Part shown: piece by piece, positions 23,800-31,100 of the stretch
Layout of the letters: each line of letters opens with the position of its first letter
Position numbering within the stretch: the stretch's first letter is position 1
Assembly: GCF_000830005.1 (NCBI RefSeq)
Contig: NZ_CP010407.1
Span: forward strand, 8,320,001 to 8,384,000
DNA: 64,000 nucleotides
DNA from: Streptomyces vietnamensis
GTDB taxonomy: Bacteria; Actinomycetota; Actinomycetes; Streptomycetales; Streptomycetaceae
Reading direction: 5' to 3'
Made by a program: the position numbers and the translations under genes
The notes under the pieces: model-generated
Database searches by the model: none
Told to the model about the DNA's origin: nothing
Seen by the model: only the letters and a program-made list of their open reading frames with translations

Positions 23800-24576
23800 A
23801 TGGCTCTCACCCAGTCCGACATCGACACCGAGATGGGCGACCTCCAGAACGCCTACGACAAGGCCGTGTCCGACGGCAGGCCGGTGCGGCACCACCCACC
23901 GCGCGACTACGCCCCGTACCGCAGCTCCCTCCTGCGTCACCCCCGGCAGCCGCTGGTGGCCGTGGGAGGCGGCGGCGACCCCGAGGCCGTCGAGCTGTCC
24001 GGGCCCGTCTTCGGCGTCACCGACGTCACCGAGACCGACAACGACCTCACCGTGGGCCACCCCGGCGAACCGCTCGGCGAGCGGATCACCGTCTCCGGTC
24101 GCCTCCTCGACCGGGCCGGCCGCCCGGTGCGCGGTCAGCTCATCGAGCTGTGGCAGGCCAATGCCTCCGGTCGGTACGCCCATCTGCGCGACCAGCACCC
24201 CGCCCCCCTCGACCCCAACTTCACGGGAGTGGGACGCACCCTGACGGATGATCAGGGCCGGTACAGCTTCACGACCATCAAGCCCGGTGCGTACCCCTGG
24301 CGCAACCACACCAACGCCTGGCGCCCCGCGCACATCCACTTCTCCGTCTTCGGCTCGGCGTTCGCCCAGCGGCTCGTGACGCAGATGTACTTCCCGAACG
24401 ACCCGCTGTTCCCGTACGACCCGATCCTGCGGTCCGTGACCGACCGGGCGGCGCGCGACCGGCTGGTCGCCGCCTACCGGCACGACCTCTCCCGGCCCGA
24501 GTTCTCGCTGGGATACGCGTGGGACATCGTGCTCGACGGCCCCGCCGCCACCTGGATCGAGGAAGGACGCGACTGA
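23800..24576 (+). CDS. pcaH: Protocatechuate 3,4-dioxygenase, beta subunit
   Basis: Fe(III) subunit of the intradiol dioxygenase that opens protocatechuate to 3-carboxy-cis,cis-muconate. 258 residues. The four expected iron ligands are visible as the Tyr in ASGRYAHL, the Tyr in KPGAYPW and the two His in [16 protein letters not shown]-type N-terminal helix and [18 protein letters not shown] are also typical. ATG at 23800 after CAGGAG. The stop overlaps pcaG (TGATG). Confidence 0.95.
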   Translation: MALTQSDIDTEMGDLQNAYDKAVSDGRPVRHHPPRDYAPYRSSLLRHPRQPLVAVGGGGDPEAVELSGPVFGVTDVTETDNDLTVGHPGEPLGERITVSGRLLDRAGRPVRGQLIELWQANASGRYAHLRDQHPAPLDPNFTGVGRTLTDDQGRYSFTTIKPGAYPWRNHTNAWRPAHIHFSVFGSAFAQRLVTQMYFPNDPLFPYDPILRSVTDRAARDRLVAAYRHDLSRPEFSLGYAWDIVLDGPAATWIEEGRD

Positions 24577-25148
24577 TGACCGCGCGTACGGAGAAACTGC
24601 TGCCCACCCCGTCCCACACGGTCGGCCCGTTCTACGGTTATGCCCTGCCGTTCCCCGGCGGCGAGGAGATCGCCCCCCTGGGCCACCCCGACCGGATCTC
24701 CCTGCACGGGTACATACTCGACGGCGACGGGAACCCCGTCCCCGACGCCCTTCTCGACTTCTGGCAGGCCGCCCCCGACGGCTCCCTCGCCGGCGCACCC
24801 GGTTCGATGCGCCGCGATCCCGTCACCGGTGGCTTCCTCGGCCGCAGCGGCACGGACTTCACCGGTTTCGGCCGCGTCGCCACCGATGCCGACGGCCACT
24901 ACGCCCTGCACACCCTGCCGCCCGGCAACCCCGGACTGCCCTACATCAGCGTCTGCGTCTTCGCCCGCGGCCTGCTCGACCACCTCTTCACCCGCGCCTA
25001 TCTCGCCGACGGGCCCGATCCGCTGCTCGACAAGTTGCCCGGCGAGCGGCGCGCCACCCTGATCGCGACCGAGGAGCCGAACCGTACGTACCGCTTCGAC
25101 ATCCGCCTCCAGGGCGAAGGCGAAACGGTCTTCCTGGAGTTCCGATGA
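24576..25148 (+). CDS. pcaG: Protocatechuate 3,4-dioxygenase, alpha subunit
   Basis: 190-residue partner of PcaH. It keeps the intradiol fold (TPSHTVGPFYGYALPF, DGDGNPVPDALLDFWQAA, FTGFGRVATDADGHYALHT) but lacks the full iron-ligand set, as expected for the alpha chain. It overlaps pcaH by 1 nt and pcaB by 4 nt. Confidence 0.94.
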   Translation: MTARTEKLLPTPSHTVGPFYGYALPFPGGEEIAPLGHPDRISLHGYILDGDGNPVPDALLDFWQAAPDGSLAGAPGSMRRDPVTGGFLGRSGTDFTGFGRVATDADGHYALHTLPPGNPGLPYISVCVFARGLLDHLFTRAYLADGPDPLLDKLPGERRATLIATEEPNRTYRFDIRLQGEGETVFLEFR

Positions 25149-26503
25149 CCCCCGAAGCGGCACCCGACGGTCGCCACCCGCTCGAAGCCGACGCGAGCCT
25201 GCTCGCCCCCGGGCGGGCCGGCTGCCCCGCCGAGTCCGCCACCGGCGACCGCGCCTTCCTCCAGGCCCTGCTCGACGCCGAAGCGGCACTCACCCGCGCT
25301 CAGGCTTCCCACGGCCTCGCCCCCGAGGCCGCCGCCCGGGCGGTCACGGCCGCCGCCGACCAGGCCCGCTTCGACCTCCAGGCACTCGCCCTGCGCGCGC
25401 GTGACGGGGGCAATCCCGTGATCCCGCTGGTCGCGGACCTGACGGCGGCGGTCGGGAGGGAATGGGGCCCGTACGTCCACCGGGGGGCGACCAGCCAGGA
25501 CATCATGGACACCGCCGTGATGCTGATGGCCGCCCGGACGCTGAGCCTGATCGACGCCGACCTGGGGCGTGCGGAACAGGCCCTGCGATCGCTCGCGGCG
25601 GCGCACCGCGACACGCCGATGCCGGGCCGCACGCTCACCCAGCACGCCGTACCCACCACGTTCGGTCTCAAGGCGGCCGGCTGGCGCTCGCTGGTGCTCG
25701 ACGCGCGCGACCGTCTGCGTACGGTACGGAGCTCCCTGCCCGCCCAACTCGGGGGAGCGGCAGGAACGTTGGCCGCCTTCATCGCCTTCGGTGCCGAGCG
25801 CGCGACGACGCTTCCGGCCACGTACGCCCGTGAGCTCGGCCTCGCCGCGCCCGAGATCCCCTGGCACACCCTGCGCACCCCCGTCGCCGACCTCGCGGGC
25901 GCCCTGGCGTTCACCGCCGGGGCCCTCGGCAAGACGGCCGTCGACGTCCTGACGCTCTCCCGCACCGAGATCGCCGAGGTGTCGGAGGGGGCGGGCGGAG
26001 GGTCCTCCGCGATGCCGCACAAGGCGAACCCCGTGCGCGCCACACTCATCGCGGCAGCGGCCCGCCGCGCTCCGGGGTTCGCGGGCACCCTGTACCTCTC
26101 CATGGCCGCCGAGGACGAACGGCCGGCCGGGGCCTGGCACGCGGAGTGGGAGCCGCTGCGCGATCTCCTCCGGCTGGTGGGCGGCGCGGCGCGCGACGCC
26201 GCCGAGCTGGCCGAAGGGCTGCGGGTGCACGCGGACGCCATGCGTGAACACCTCGATCTCACCCAGGGCCTGATCGTCTCCGAGCGGCTGTCGGCCGCAC
26301 TGGCCCCGATCCTCGGCCGCGCCCGGGCCAGGTCCCTGCTCACCGAACTCGCCGCCCGGGCCCACCGCGAGAGGCGCCCGCTCGCCGCGCTCCTGCGAGA
26401 GGCACCCGAGGCGGCCGGCATCGACGTGGACGACGTCACCGATCCCACCCGCTACACCGGCTCCGCCGGAGCCCTCACCGACCGTGCCCTGGAGCGATCA
26501 TGA
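25145..26503 (+). CDS. pcaB: 3-carboxy-cis,cis-muconate cycloisomerase
   Basis: Lactonises 3-carboxymuconate to 4-carboxymuconolactone. 452 residues of the fumarase/aspartase superfamily, with the signature GGGSSAMPHKANPVRA near residue 285 and GATSQDIMDTAVMLM near 115. ATGA overlaps link it to pcaG and pcaL. Confidence 0.93.
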   Translation: MTPEAAPDGRHPLEADASLLAPGRAGCPAESATGDRAFLQALLDAEAALTRAQASHGLAPEAAARAVTAAADQARFDLQALALRARDGGNPVIPLVADLTAAVGREWGPYVHRGATSQDIMDTAVMLMAARTLSLIDADLGRAEQALRSLAAAHRDTPMPGRTLTQHAVPTTFGLKAAGWRSLVLDARDRLRTVRSSLPAQLGGAAGTLAAFIAFGAERATTLPATYARELGLAAPEIPWHTLRTPVADLAGALAFTAGALGKTAVDVLTLSRTEIAEVSEGAGGGSSAMPHKANPVRATLIAAAARRAPGFAGTLYLSMAAEDERPAGAWHAEWEPLRDLLRLVGGAARDAAELAEGLRVHADAMREHLDLTQGLIVSERLSAALAPILGRARARSLLTELAARAHRERRPLAALLREAPEAAGIDVDDVTDPTRYTGSAGALTDRALERS

Positions 26504-27621
26504 CCGCCCTTCACCACCGGGCTGAAGGCCCGGCCACCGCGCCCGTCCTTCTCCTCGGGCCCTCGCTCGGCACCTCCACCGCCCTGTGGGACGCGGTGGC
26601 TCCCGAACTCTCGGCCACCCACCGGGTGATCCGCTGGGACCTTCCGGGGCACGGCCGCTCACCCTCCTCCCTCATCGGGCCGGGTGCCACCGTCGCCGAT
26701 CTCGCCCGCCTCGTCCTCGACCTCGCCGACTCGCTCGGCGTCGACCGCTTCTCGTACGCCGGGGTCTCCCTCGGCGGCGCCGTCGGGCTGCAGCTCGCCG
26801 CCCAGCACCCCGAACGGATCGACCGACTCGCCGTCCTGTGCTCCTCGGCCCACTTCGACGGCTCCGCGATGTGGCAGGACCGGGCGGAGACCGTGCGCCG
26901 CGAGGGTCTGGAGAAGCTGGCCGCGACCGCGAACGCCCGCTGGTTCACCCCGGGGTTCACCGTCCCGGAACTGGTGGAGGACCACCGGAGCGCCGACCCG
27001 GAGGCGTACGCGGCCTGTTGCGACGCGCTCGCCGCCTTCGACCTGCGCGACCGGCTCCGGGAGATCACCGCTCCCACCCTGGTCGTCGCCGGGCGCGAGG
27101 ACCCGGCGACCCCGCCCGCCCATCTGCGGGAGATCGCCGACGCGGTGCCCGGCGCGGCGCTCACCGAGATCCCCGGGGCCTCCCACCTGGCGCCGGCCGA
27201 ACAGCCGGAGGCCGTCCTCGCCGCCCTGCGCGCCCACCTCGCGGGTACGTCCGCCCGGAGCGGAATGAACGTGCGCCGCGAGGTTCTCGGCGACGCCCAC
27301 GTGGACCGGGCCCAGGGCCGGCAGACCCCTTTCACCGCCCGCTTCCAGGACTTCATCTCCCGCTACGCCTGGGGGGAGATCTGGACCGACCCCACCCTCT
27401 CCCGGCGTGAACGGAGCCTGATCACCCTCACCGCGCTCGTCGCCCACGGCCACCACGACGAACTCGCGATGCACGTCCGGGCGGCCCGCCGCAACGGGCT
27501 CACTCCCGACGAGATCGGCGCCGCCCTCCTCCAGACGGCGGTCTACTGCGGAGTGCCGGCGGCGAACACGGCGTTCGCCGTGGCTCAGCGGGTTCTGGAG
27601 GAGGACGCGCCGGGGAACTGA
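26500..27621 (+). CDS. pcaL: Fused 3-oxoadipate enol-lactonase / 4-carboxymuconolactone decarboxylase
   Basis: Bifunctional PcaD-PcaC protein, 373 residues. Residues 1-250 are an alpha/beta hydrolase with nucleophile Ser in YAGVSLGGAVG, and SHLAP near residue 230 supplies the His. Residues about 255-370 are the decarboxylase (VRREVLGDAHVDRAQ, FQDFISRYAWGEIW, LALHGHHDELAMHVRAA-like helix). This fusion is known in Streptomyces and Rhodococcus as PcaL. It closes the pca operon. Confidence 0.93.
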   Translation: MTALHHRAEGPATAPVLLLGPSLGTSTALWDAVAPELSATHRVIRWDLPGHGRSPSSLIGPGATVADLARLVLDLADSLGVDRFSYAGVSLGGAVGLQLAAQHPERIDRLAVLCSSAHFDGSAMWQDRAETVRREGLEKLAATANARWFTPGFTVPELVEDHRSADPEAYAACCDALAAFDLRDRLREITAPTLVVAGREDPATPPAHLREIADAVPGAALTEIPGASHLAPAEQPEAVLAALRAHLAGTSARSGMNVRREVLGDAHVDRAQGRQTPFTARFQDFISRYAWGEIWTDPTLSRRERSLITLTALVAHGHHDELAMHVRAARRNGLTPDEIGAALLQTAVYCGVPAANTAFAVAQRVLEEDAPGN

Positions 27622-27642
27622 ACGGCAGCGCGATCAGCGCGA

Positions 27643-27963
27643 TCAGTGCGGGAGGCGGCGCCGAGTCGCCTCCCGCGCTTCGGCGCGTCCGCGCTCGGTG
27701 ACGCGACGGGCCTCGTCCGTGGGGCCCAGGCCGAGCGCCGCGGCGATCTCGTGCCACGGGTGTCCGGAGCTCAGGAGGGCCTCGACGGCCGCGCCGACGC
27801 TGAGCTCGGCCGCGCGCTGTGCCTGGTGCAGGGCGCGCAGGGTGCCGAGCAGGTCGTCGGCGGTGGGGGACTCGCGCAGCGCGTCGGCGGCGGCGTCGCG
27901 TCCCCGGGCGGCCGTGACCCACAGGTCCGCGGCGGTGGGGGAGGGGTGTCCATCGTTCGTCAT
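27643..27963 (-). CDS. Small hypothetical protein convergent with the pca operon
   Basis: 106 residues, not assigned to a family. It is helical and charged, and the C-terminal HPWHEIAAALGLGPTDEARRVTERGRAEA could be a helix-turn-helix. AAAGGA lies 6 nt before the ATG. The palindrome CTCAGTGCACTGAG is 24 bp upstream of its start, so it probably belongs to the same MarR regulon as pca (inference). Related small DNA-binding-like proteins occur in Streptomyces, but no function is claimed. Confidence 0.65.
   Translation of the reverse strand: MTNDGHPSPTAADLWVTAARGRDAAADALRESPTADDLLGTLRALHQAQRAAELSVGAAVEALLSSGHPWHEIAAALGLGPTDEARRVTERGRAEAREATRRRLPH
27648..27676. terminator. Hairpin at the pcaL / hypothetical gene convergence
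   Basis: GCGGGAGGCG (27648-27657) pairs perfectly with CGCCTCCCGC (27667-27676) over a 9-nt loop. It is 26 nt after the pcaL stop and inside the 3' end of the opposing gene, so it may end the pca transcript. Confidence 0.5.
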
Positions 27964-27986
27964 GACGGTCCTTTCGGAGGAAGACG

Positions 27987-28000
27987 CTCAGTGCACTGAG
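27987..28000. promoter_or_regulatory. MarR-type operator palindrome CTCAGTGCACTGAG
   Basis: A perfect 14-bp palindrome that contains the same 12-mer (TCAGTGCACTGA) as the pcaI promoter 6.9 kb away. It is placed to control the leftward small gene at 27643-27963, and perhaps the rightward transporter. Confidence 0.6.
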
Positions 28001-28040
28001 TCACTGGGGGAAGCTGCGTGTTCTGTTACGCCTGGATGTA

Positions 28041-28103
28041 TTGACACCGCCCGGGGGGCGGGGGAGCATCACCACCAGGTTAATGAACTATCTAGTGCGT
28101 TAA
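28041..28103 (+). promoter_or_regulatory. Transporter promoter with AT-rich inverted repeat
   Basis: TTGACA (28041-28046) is a good -35; GAGCAT or AGCATC about 17-18 nt later is a weak -10. The inverted repeat TTAATGAACTA-TC-TAGTGCGTTAA (28080-28103, 9 of 11 arm positions pair) begins just downstream of the predicted start. Its AT content stands out in this DNA. The left arm recurs before aroQ at 29675. The TetR protein at 32977 is the likely binder (inference). Confidence 0.5.
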
Positions 28104-28228
28104 CAGCACGTGTCGGGCCCGCGTTCTCACGCGGAGCCTCAGCTCCGGCGCCTCTCTCGCGTCGGCCCCCTGCCACCCTCGCCGCCTCCCCGCTTCCGGG
28201 CTAGGCTGCATCTCCCCGAGGAGTTCAC

Positions 28229-29602
28229 GTGTCCGATCAGCCGCAGACGGCCCCGGTGTCCGCAGCGCCACCCCAGGGCAAGCCCCGCAAGGCCGCCCTC
28301 GCCGCATGGATCGGCAGCGCGCTGGAGTACTACGACTTCTTCATCTACGGCAGCGCCGCCGCCCTGGTCTTCCCCAAGGTCTTCTTCGACCCGGACGACC
28401 CGGCCACCGCCACGCTCATCTCGCTGGCCACCTTCGGCGTCGCGTACGCCGCACGCCCCCTCGGCGCCCTGCTCCTCGGGCACCTCGGCGACCGGCTCGG
28501 CCGCCGCAAGATCATGGTGTGGACCCTGGTCCTGATGGGCCTGTCCACCTTCCTCATCGGCTGTCTGCCCACGTACTCCCAGGTCGGCACCCTCGCTCCC
28601 GTACTCCTTGTCCTGATGCGCGTCTTCCAGGGACTGTCGGCCGCCGGCGAGCAGGCCAGCGCGAACGCCATGACGCTGGAACACGCACCGGAGCACCGGC
28701 GCGGCTACTACACGAGCTTCACGCTCAACGGCACGCAGGCCGGCCAGATCCTCGCGACCGTCGTCTTCATCCCGGTCGCCGCGCTGCCCGACGAGCAGCT
28801 CTACACCTGGGGCTGGCGCATCCCGTTCCTGCTGAGCGTGGTCGTCGCCGTCGCCGGCTACGTCATCCGCCGGACGCTGGAGGAGACCCCCGTCTTCCGG
28901 CAGGCCAGCGCCGAACGCGACGTGGCCCGGATGCCGCTCGCCGAGCTCCTGCGCGACCACTGGGCCGACGTCCTGCGCGTGGTCGCCGCGGCCACCATCG
29001 CCACCGTCTCCACGGTCTTCTCCGTCTGGGCCCTCGCGTACGCCACCAGTGACGCGGTCGGGTTCGACAAGGCCGACATCCTCTGGGTCAACGGCTGCGC
29101 CAACGGCGTCGCCCTGCTCGCCATCCCGCTCTGGGCGAAGCTGTCGGACCGCATCGGCCGCAAGCCCGTCTTCCTGACCGGCGCCCTCGGCAGCGGCGTG
29201 ATGGTCTTCGTCTACCTGTGGGCGATCTCCACCGGCAGCTACCCGCTCGTCTTCGTCGCCGGCCTCGCGTTCTTCGGCGTCGTCTACAGCGCCGCCAACG
29301 GCATCTGGCCGTCGTTCTACGGCGAGATGTTCCCCGCCCGCGTCCGGCTGTCCGGCATGGCCGTCGGCACCCAGATCGGTTTCGCGGTCGCCGGTTTCGC
29401 GGTCACGTTCGCCGCGCAGATCGCAGGCCCCGACGGGGACGACTGGCTCGGCGTCGCGATCTTCACCGCCGTGTTCTGTGCCGTCTGCGCCATCGCCGTC
29501 GCCACCGGGCGCGAAACGCATCGCGTGCCCACGGCCGACCTCGGCCTGCGCCCCCGGGAGCGGTCCGCGTCGATCGCCGCCCGTCAGTCCGCCACCATCT
29601 GA
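28229..29602 (+). CDS. MHS-family MFS transporter, probable shikimate/quinate-type importer
   Basis: 457-residue metabolite:H+ symporter with about 12 membrane segments. Family motifs: WIGSALEYYDFFIYGSAAAL (residues 27-46), the loop GDRLGRRKIM, and RVFQGLSAAGEQA. The MHS family includes ShiA (shikimate), KgtP and ProP. The neighbours, dehydroquinase, shikimate dehydrogenase and dehydroshikimate dehydratase, favour a hydroaromatic substrate. GTG start with GAGGAG 6 nt upstream. A hairpin follows the gene. Confidence 0.82.
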   Translation: MSDQPQTAPVSAAPPQGKPRKAALAAWIGSALEYYDFFIYGSAAALVFPKVFFDPDDPATATLISLATFGVAYAARPLGALLLGHLGDRLGRRKIMVWTLVLMGLSTFLIGCLPTYSQVGTLAPVLLVLMRVFQGLSAAGEQASANAMTLEHAPEHRRGYYTSFTLNGTQAGQILATVVFIPVAALPDEQLYTWGWRIPFLLSVVVAVAGYVIRRTLEETPVFRQASAERDVARMPLAELLRDHWADVLRVVAAATIATVSTVFSVWALAYATSDAVGFDKADILWVNGCANGVALLAIPLWAKLSDRIGRKPVFLTGALGSGVMVFVYLWAISTGSYPLVFVAGLAFFGVVYSAANGIWPSFYGEMFPARVRLSGMAVGTQIGFAVAGFAVTFAAQIAGPDGDDWLGVAIFTAVFCAVCAIAVATGRETHRVPTADLGLRPRERSASIAARQSATI

Positions 29603-29622
29603 CGCCTCTCCCCAGCAGTTCT

Positions 29623-29671
29623 CGCCGGAGCCCCCGAGTGGGCCTTCGCTTCCCCCGGGGGCCTTCCGGCG
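29623..29671 (+). terminator. Hairpin after the MHS transporter gene
   Basis: CGCCGGAGCCCCCG (29623-29636) pairs with CGGGGGCC-TTCCGGCG (29656-29671) apart from a 2-nt bulge. It separates the transporter gene from aroQ, which then needs its own promoter. Confidence 0.65.
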
Positions 29672-29674
29672 ATT

Positions 29675-29700
29675 TAATGAGCTAACCAGTTAGTACATTA
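29675..29700. promoter_or_regulatory. Inverted repeat upstream of aroQ
   Basis: TAATGAGCTAAC-CA-GTTAGTACATTA, with 10 of 12 arm positions pairing, directly precedes the aroQ ribosome site (AGAGGGAG). The TTAATGARCTA arm is shared with the repeat at 28080-28103. A TetR-type operator is the simplest reading. Confidence 0.5.
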
Positions 29701-29717
29701 GAGGGAGTGAAGCGATC

Positions 29718-30176
29718 GTGACGACTTCCGTACTCGTCCTCAACGGGCCCAACCTCAACCTCCTCGGTCTGCGGGAACCCGCGATCTACGGCAGCGACAC
29801 CCTCGGCGACGTCGAGAAGCTGTGCCGTGCCACCGCCGCACCGCTCGGACTCGACATCGACTTCCGGCAGAGCAACCACGAGGGCGTACTCGTCGACGCC
29901 GTCCAGGAAGCACGCACCGCGCACCGCGGCATCGTGATCAACCCGGCCGGCTACAGCCACACCTCCGTCGCCCTGCGCGACGCGCTCGCCGCCGTGGGCC
30001 TGCCCGTCGTCGAGGTCCACCTCTCGAACATCCACCGCCGAGAGCCGTTTCGGCACCACTCCTACGTCTCCGCCGTCGCCGACACCGTCATCTGCGGCGC
30101 CGGCGCCCACGGCTACGCCCTCGCGGTGACCCACCTCGCCCGCCTTCTCGACCACGCTCAGGAGAGCGCCCGATGA
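29718..30176 (+). CDS. aroQ: Type II 3-dehydroquinate dehydratase
   Basis: Interconverts 3-dehydroquinate and 3-dehydroshikimate. 152 residues with the type II signature [20 protein letters not shown] (the catalytic Tyr is near its end), [12 protein letters not shown] and [18 protein letters not shown]. In this operon it is likely the catabolic enzyme for quinate rather than the biosynthetic one. GTG start; the stop overlaps aroE (ATGA). Confidence 0.93.
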   Translation: MTTSVLVLNGPNLNLLGLREPAIYGSDTLGDVEKLCRATAAPLGLDIDFRQSNHEGVLVDAVQEARTAHRGIVINPAGYSHTSVALRDALAAVGLPVVEVHLSNIHRREPFRHHSYVSAVADTVICGAGAHGYALAVTHLARLLDHAQESAR

Positions 30177-31036
30177 CCACCTCGTATCTCACCGGACTGA
30201 TCGGCTCCGGGATCGGCCCGTCCCTCAGCCCCGCCCTGCACGAACGCGAGGCCGACCGGCACGGCATCCGCCTCCTCTACCGCACGCTCGACATCCACAC
30301 GCTCGACGTCGAGCCCGAGGACGTCGGCGACATCATCCACGCCGCCCGCTTCCTCGGCTTCGACGGCGTCAACATCACCCACCCCTGCAAGCAGCTCGTC
30401 ATCGAGCACCTCGACGAACTCGCTCCCGAGGCCGCCGAACTCGGTGCCGTCAACACCGTCGTCTTCCAGGACGGCCGCGCCGTCGGGCACAACACCGACG
30501 TCACCGGCTTCGCCCAGTCCTTCGCCCGCGGCCTGCCCGACGCCCCCACCCGTGACGTCGTCCAGCTCGGCGCGGGCGGCGCCGGCGCCGCCGTCGCCCA
30601 CGCCCTGCTCACCCTCGGCGTCGACCGGCTCACCGTCCTCGACACCGACTCCGGCCGGGCCCGCACCCTCGCCGACGCGCTGACCAGGCGCTTCGGGCCC
30701 GGGCGGGCCGCCGCCGGATTCGCCGCCGAGGCAGCCGAACGGCTCGCCCGCGCCGACGGGCTCGTGCACGCCACTCCGACCGGCATGGCCGCCCACCCCG
30801 GTCTCCCCGTCCCCGCCGCCCTGCTGCGACCGGACCTCTGGGTCGCCGACGTCGTCTACCGCCCGCTGGAGACCGCCCTGCTCCGCGAGGCCCGCGCGAT
30901 CGGCTGCCGCACCCTCGACGGCGGCGGCATGGCCGTCTTCCAGGCCGCCGACGCCTTCCGGCTCTTCACCGGTCTCGAACCGCACACCGAGCGGATGCTC
31001 GCCGACCTCACCGACCTGACCGCCACCGCGGCCTGA
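30173..31036 (+). CDS. aroE: Shikimate/quinate dehydrogenase
   Basis: NAD(P)-dependent oxidation of shikimate (and probably quinate) to the 3-dehydro compounds. 287 residues: substrate-binding [14 protein letters not shown], catalytic Lys in NITHPCKQ and Asp in GHNTDVTGF, the Rossmann motif [14 protein letters not shown], and [13 protein letters not shown]. The second beta strand ends VLDTDSGRA; an Asp there favours NAD over NADP, as in catabolic enzymes (inference). It is coupled to aroQ. Confidence 0.9.
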   Translation: MTTSYLTGLIGSGIGPSLSPALHEREADRHGIRLLYRTLDIHTLDVEPEDVGDIIHAARFLGFDGVNITHPCKQLVIEHLDELAPEAAELGAVNTVVFQDGRAVGHNTDVTGFAQSFARGLPDAPTRDVVQLGAGGAGAAVAHALLTLGVDRLTVLDTDSGRARTLADALTRRFGPGRAAAGFAAEAAERLARADGLVHATPTGMAAHPGLPVPAALLRPDLWVADVVYRPLETALLREARAIGCRTLDGGGMAVFQAADAFRLFTGLEPHTERMLADLTDLTATAA

Positions 31037-31100
31037 GGGAGAGACCGTCATGCCCCACCCCCCGCGGCCTGAGGGAGAAACCGTCATGCCCCGCCCCCCG
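31029..31100 (+). repeat. 36-bp tandem duplication of a ribosome site plus start codon
   Basis: Two nearly identical 36-bp units, each with CCTGAGGGAGA, ACCGTCATGCCCC and CCCCCCGCG. The second creates a second ATG at 31086 in frame with the first at 31050, 12 codons apart and each with its own Shine-Dalgarno sequence. Confidence 0.9.
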
